Shown here: positions 61,969 through 64,000 of the stretch, piece by piece
Layout: every line of letters begins with the position of its first letter
Numbering within the stretch: the first letter of the stretch is position 1
Assembly: GCF_021389955.1 (NCBI RefSeq)
Contig: NZ_CP089980.1
Span: 2,661,001 to 2,725,000 of the forward strand
Length of the DNA stretch: 64,000 nucleotides
Reading direction: 5' to 3'
Origin: Fulvivirga maritima
GTDB lineage: Bacteria > Bacteroidota > Bacteroidia > Cytophagales > Cyclobacteriaceae
Position numbers and translations under genes: made by a program
The notes under the pieces: model-generated
The model's database searches: none
What the model saw: only the letters and a program-made list of their open reading frames with translations
What the model was told of the DNA's origin: nothing

Positions 61969-62898
61969 ATGCGACAAGTAAATGCGTGTAAGGTACTTTT
62001 ACCTTTAACACTGGCATGCCTATTTGGCTTTTTTACAGCCCATGGGCAACAAAATGACACTATCCCTAAAGACACTACTTATTGGAAAAAAGATTTTAGA
62101 GGGGGGCTTAGTTTTAATCAGGCATCCTTTTCTGATAATTGGCAAGGTGGAGGCGTTAACTCCATTGGGCTAAATACCTTTCTTACTTATAAGGCTAACT
62201 ATAAAAAGGATATCCACTCATGGGATAATACCATTGATCTTGGATATGGTCTTGTAAAGAACGAAGATCAAGGAAGTAGAAAATCGGTAGATCGCCTTTT
62301 TTTAGATACTAAATATGGCAGAATATTAAGTGATAAATGGACCTTTTTCACCTCACTAACCTTCCTTTCTCAGTTTGATAGAGGGTATGAATACGAAGTG
62401 GAACAGGCAGATGGCACTACGCGTGACAGTCTGATTTCTGAGTTTATGGCTCCTGCTTTTATAACCTCTTCCTGGGGTTTTGAATATCATCCTGTTGATT
62501 ATTTTAAATTGAGATTAGGACCTTTTTCTCCTAGATTGACCGTGGTTAATAATGATCAATTGTCAGAAGTAGGTGCTTATGGCGTAGATCCCGGAGACAA
62601 GACAAGGTTTGAATTTTTGGCTTTCCAGATGGTAGCTGACTTTAATAAGGACATAGCTGAAAACCTGAATTTGAAATGGAAATATATGTTATTCGCTAAT
62701 TATGAGCAGCTTGAAGTAAAAAAGCTGGATCACCGACTTGATCTGACGCTGGCGGCGAAAGTGAATAAATTCTTAGATGTATCCATAGGAGGTATTTTGC
62801 TGTATGACTATGATCAGATAGACGAACTGCAGATAAGCCAGGCGCTAAACCTGGGCGTGGTTTATACCTATAAAAATTATAAAGAGAAGAAGAAATAA
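61969..62898 (+). CDS. DUF3078 outer membrane beta-barrel protein
   Basis: A 309-residue protein with signal peptide (CKVLLPLTLACLFGFFTAHGQ). The DUF3078 signature is clear: YWKKDFRGGLSFNQASFSDNWQGGGVNSIGL, and the alternating pattern YKANYKKDIHSWDNTIDLGYGLVKNED, ending with an amphipathic strand LNLGVVYTYKNYK. It should be an outer membrane barrel of unknown function, found widely in Bacteroidota. It has its own hairpin terminator. Confidence 0.88.
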   Translation: MRQVNACKVLLPLTLACLFGFFTAHGQQNDTIPKDTTYWKKDFRGGLSFNQASFSDNWQGGGVNSIGLNTFLTYKANYKKDIHSWDNTIDLGYGLVKNEDQGSRKSVDRLFLDTKYGRILSDKWTFFTSLTFLSQFDRGYEYEVEQADGTTRDSLISEFMAPAFITSSWGFEYHPVDYFKLRLGPFSPRLTVVNNDQLSEVGAYGVDPGDKTRFEFLAFQMVADFNKDIAENLNLKWKYMLFANYEQLEVKKLDHRLDLTLAAKVNKFLDVSIGGILLYDYDQIDELQISQALNLGVVYTYKNYKEKKK

Positions 62899-62900
62899 TT

Positions 62901-62931
62901 AATAAAGCCTCCCTGATACGGAGGCTTTATT
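62901..62931. terminator. Bidirectional hairpin between the DUF3078 gene and dnaX
   Basis: AATAAAGCCTCC and GGAGGCTTTATT form a perfect 12-bp stem with a 7-nt loop. It starts 3 bp after one stop and ends 2 bp before the other. Confidence 0.85.
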
Positions 62932-62932
62932 G

Positions 62933-64000
62933 TTAGAAGTCAGTATCTAAGCCTAATCTGTTTTGTAAATCTCTCAGTATTGGCTTTTTCTCAATAAGGT
63001 AGGCGAATTTTTCATGATTAGTGTAAATCATTCTCTGCGCCTGAGCCTCAATTAACTCTGTTTCCAGAGATATCTTTCCATTGTTTAACTTCCTTTTAAG
63101 GTGTTTCAGTAGCTCTGGCCTGAATCTATCCAGAATATCAATTTTTACCGGATTAAGAAATTTGATAACGATGGTAGTAGGATCTTTTAGGTAAAACTCC
63201 TGCTTCATTACCATGTGCTCAGAGTTTTTACCTTCTGCTTTTCTGCTTTCGGCAAAGTCATTCCATACTTGAATGAGTTGCTCAGGTGTGAAGCTATCCG
63301 TTCCAAAGGTTTCTTCTACATGGTGTTTCTCTTCGTTTCCTTTTTCCTCCTCGGTCTTTTTAGCCAGATCATCCAGGTTTTTAGGAATCTTGGCGGTAGT
63401 CTTCAGCTTAGACATGCTTAGCCTTTTTGAAGGCTTTAAAGCAGAGGTAGGAGTAGCTCCTGAACCTGTGGTAGCAGCAGGAGCTTCCGTAGATGCTTGA
63501 GCGTTTTCGTTAGAATCAGGAGTAGTCTCCTTTTCTTCCGCTTCGTTTAGCTCACTTTTTTTTTTTAGGCCATTTTCAGAAGCAAGACTGATGGCAGAAT
63601 TAATATGAGCTAACTTCATGAGCATAAGTTCTACACTCAGGCGCTGATTTTTACTTCCTTTATAGTTGATATCGCACTGATTAGAAATGTTGAGTGCTGT
63701 AAGTAAAAATGATTTTGAAGCCCTGTTAGCCTGGTCTATATACTTTTCTTTGGTGTTAGCAGGTACCTCCATCAGGTGTACAGTGGCATTGTCTTTAGAA
63801 ACCATAAGGTTACGTAAGTGCTCACTGAGACCTACTATAAAGTTATGTCCATCAAACCCTTGCTTAAGGATCTCATCAAAAATCAATAAAGACTGTGTTA
63901 TGTCCTCATTCAGTAAATGATCTACTACTTTGAAATAGTATTCATAATCCAGAATGTGCAAATTATTGATGGTAGACTGGTAAGTAACATTTCTGTCTGC
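62933..64000 (-). CDS. dnaX: DNA polymerase III subunit gamma/tau, C-terminal part (gene runs off the right edge)
   Basis: The frame is open on the minus strand from base 64000 without a start: the coding sequence continues past the window. The first visible residues, ADRNVTYQSTINNLHILDYEYYFK, match the end of DnaX domain II, followed by domain III (LFDEILKQGFDGHNFIVGLSEHLRNLM...) and SVELMLMKLAHINSA, then a low-complexity Ala/Thr/Glu/Lys linker (about residues 130-235 of the visible part) and a C-terminal domain like the tau end (KQEFYLKDPTTIVIKFLNP). Gamma/tau loads the sliding clamp and links the clamp loader to the polymerase. The ATPase domain lies outside the window. Confidence 0.93.
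   Translation of the reverse strand, partial: ADRNVTYQSTINNLHILDYEYYFKVVDHLLNEDITQSLLIFDEILKQGFDGHNFIVGLSEHLRNLMVSKDNATVHLMEVPANTKEKYIDQANRASKSFLLTALNISNQCDINYKGSKNQRLSVELMLMKLAHINSAISLASENGLKKKSELNEAEEKETTPDSNENAQASTEAPAATTGSGATPTSALKPSKRLSMSKLKTTAKIPKNLDDLAKKTEEEKGNEEKHHVEETFGTDSFTPEQLIQVWNDFAESRKAEGKNSEHMVMKQEFYLKDPTTIVIKFLNPVKIDILDRFRPELLKHLKRKLNNGKISLETELIEAQAQRMIYTNHEKFAYLIEKKPILRDLQNRLGLDTDF

Noticed and set aside
1-64000. CRISPR arrays, tRNA or rRNA genes, insertion sequences
   Set aside because: No spaced direct repeats, cloverleaf-like segments or transposase motifs were seen in any gap; this is by eye, not by a dedicated search.

Overview
The window looks like a chromosomal segment of a Bacteroidota bacterium, most likely of the order Cytophagales (Fulvivirga or Marivirga-like; the genus is inference). 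The grounds are: AT-rich DNA; many promoters of the Bacteroidota type (TTG, about 17-21 nt, then TAnnTTTG) and mostly weak Shine-Dalgarno sites; a SusC/SusD pair; a PorQ-like type IX secretion protein; lipid A synthesis (LpxH); and protein families typical of the phylum (DUF2795, DUF2851, DUF3078, DUF3108, PglD/NeuD acyltransferase). I saw no tRNA, rRNA, CRISPR array, insertion sequence or prophage. No gap between genes exceeds 300 bases. Codon and base use look even throughout, so this is mostly core genome.

Layout. 1-9.2 kb (mostly minus strand): the start of an M61 peptidase, a sigma-54 type response regulator/histidine kinase pair followed by an extra acyl carrier protein, a small plus-strand secreted protein, a beta-propeller protein overlapping lpxH, then ftsH and rsfS. 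9.2-20.3 kb: birA diverges from rsfS; then a CocE/NonD hydrolase, glutaminase, SixA-like phosphatase, ettA, a DUF2795 protein, ispD, queA, a MacB-like permease and recA, with strong hairpin terminators where genes converge. 20.3-31.1 kb (plus strand): an envelope group (beta-barrel, HExxH aminopeptidase, DUF3108), a PhoB/PhoR-like pair, an orphan SusC/SusD pair and an RluA-type pseudouridine synthase. 31.1-34.6 kb: the ribosomal run rplM-rpsI-rpsB-tsf, then azoR.

34.6-41.7 kb: an OmpA-family protein with the domain order of the type IX secretion subunit PorE, divergent from lon, which runs straight into porQ-like and hslU. 41.7-47.7 kb: a CDF metal exporter, a BNR-repeat protein, an aroQ plus class V aminotransferase operon, xerD, and a DUF4407 coiled-coil membrane protein. 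47.8-56.3 kb: pyrD, ftsK, lolA, then pyrF coupled to DUF2851 and a polytopic membrane protein, and an acyltransferase. 56.4-64 kb: nucleoside phosphorylase, M16 peptidase, O-methyltransferase, a four-LysM lytic transglycosylase, a single-domain response regulator, a DUF3078 protein, and the C-terminal part of dnaX running off the end.

Together the genes cover protein quality control (FtsH, Lon, HslU), translation (L13, S9, S2, EF-Ts, EttA, RsfS), envelope biogenesis (LpxH, LolA, transglycosylase, PorQ/PorE-like), pyrimidine synthesis (PyrD, PyrF) and chromosome handling (FtsK, XerD, RecA, DnaX). I did not find a convincing previously undescribed multi-gene system. The points most worth checking are regulatory (an operator-like palindrome on the lon promoter, -7 boxes almost touching the start codons of pyrF and the RluA gene, a hairpin between rpsB and tsf) and organisational (PorE-like/lon/PorQ/HslU neighbourhood, HslU without HslV, an acyl carrier protein downstream of a sigma-54 two-component pair).
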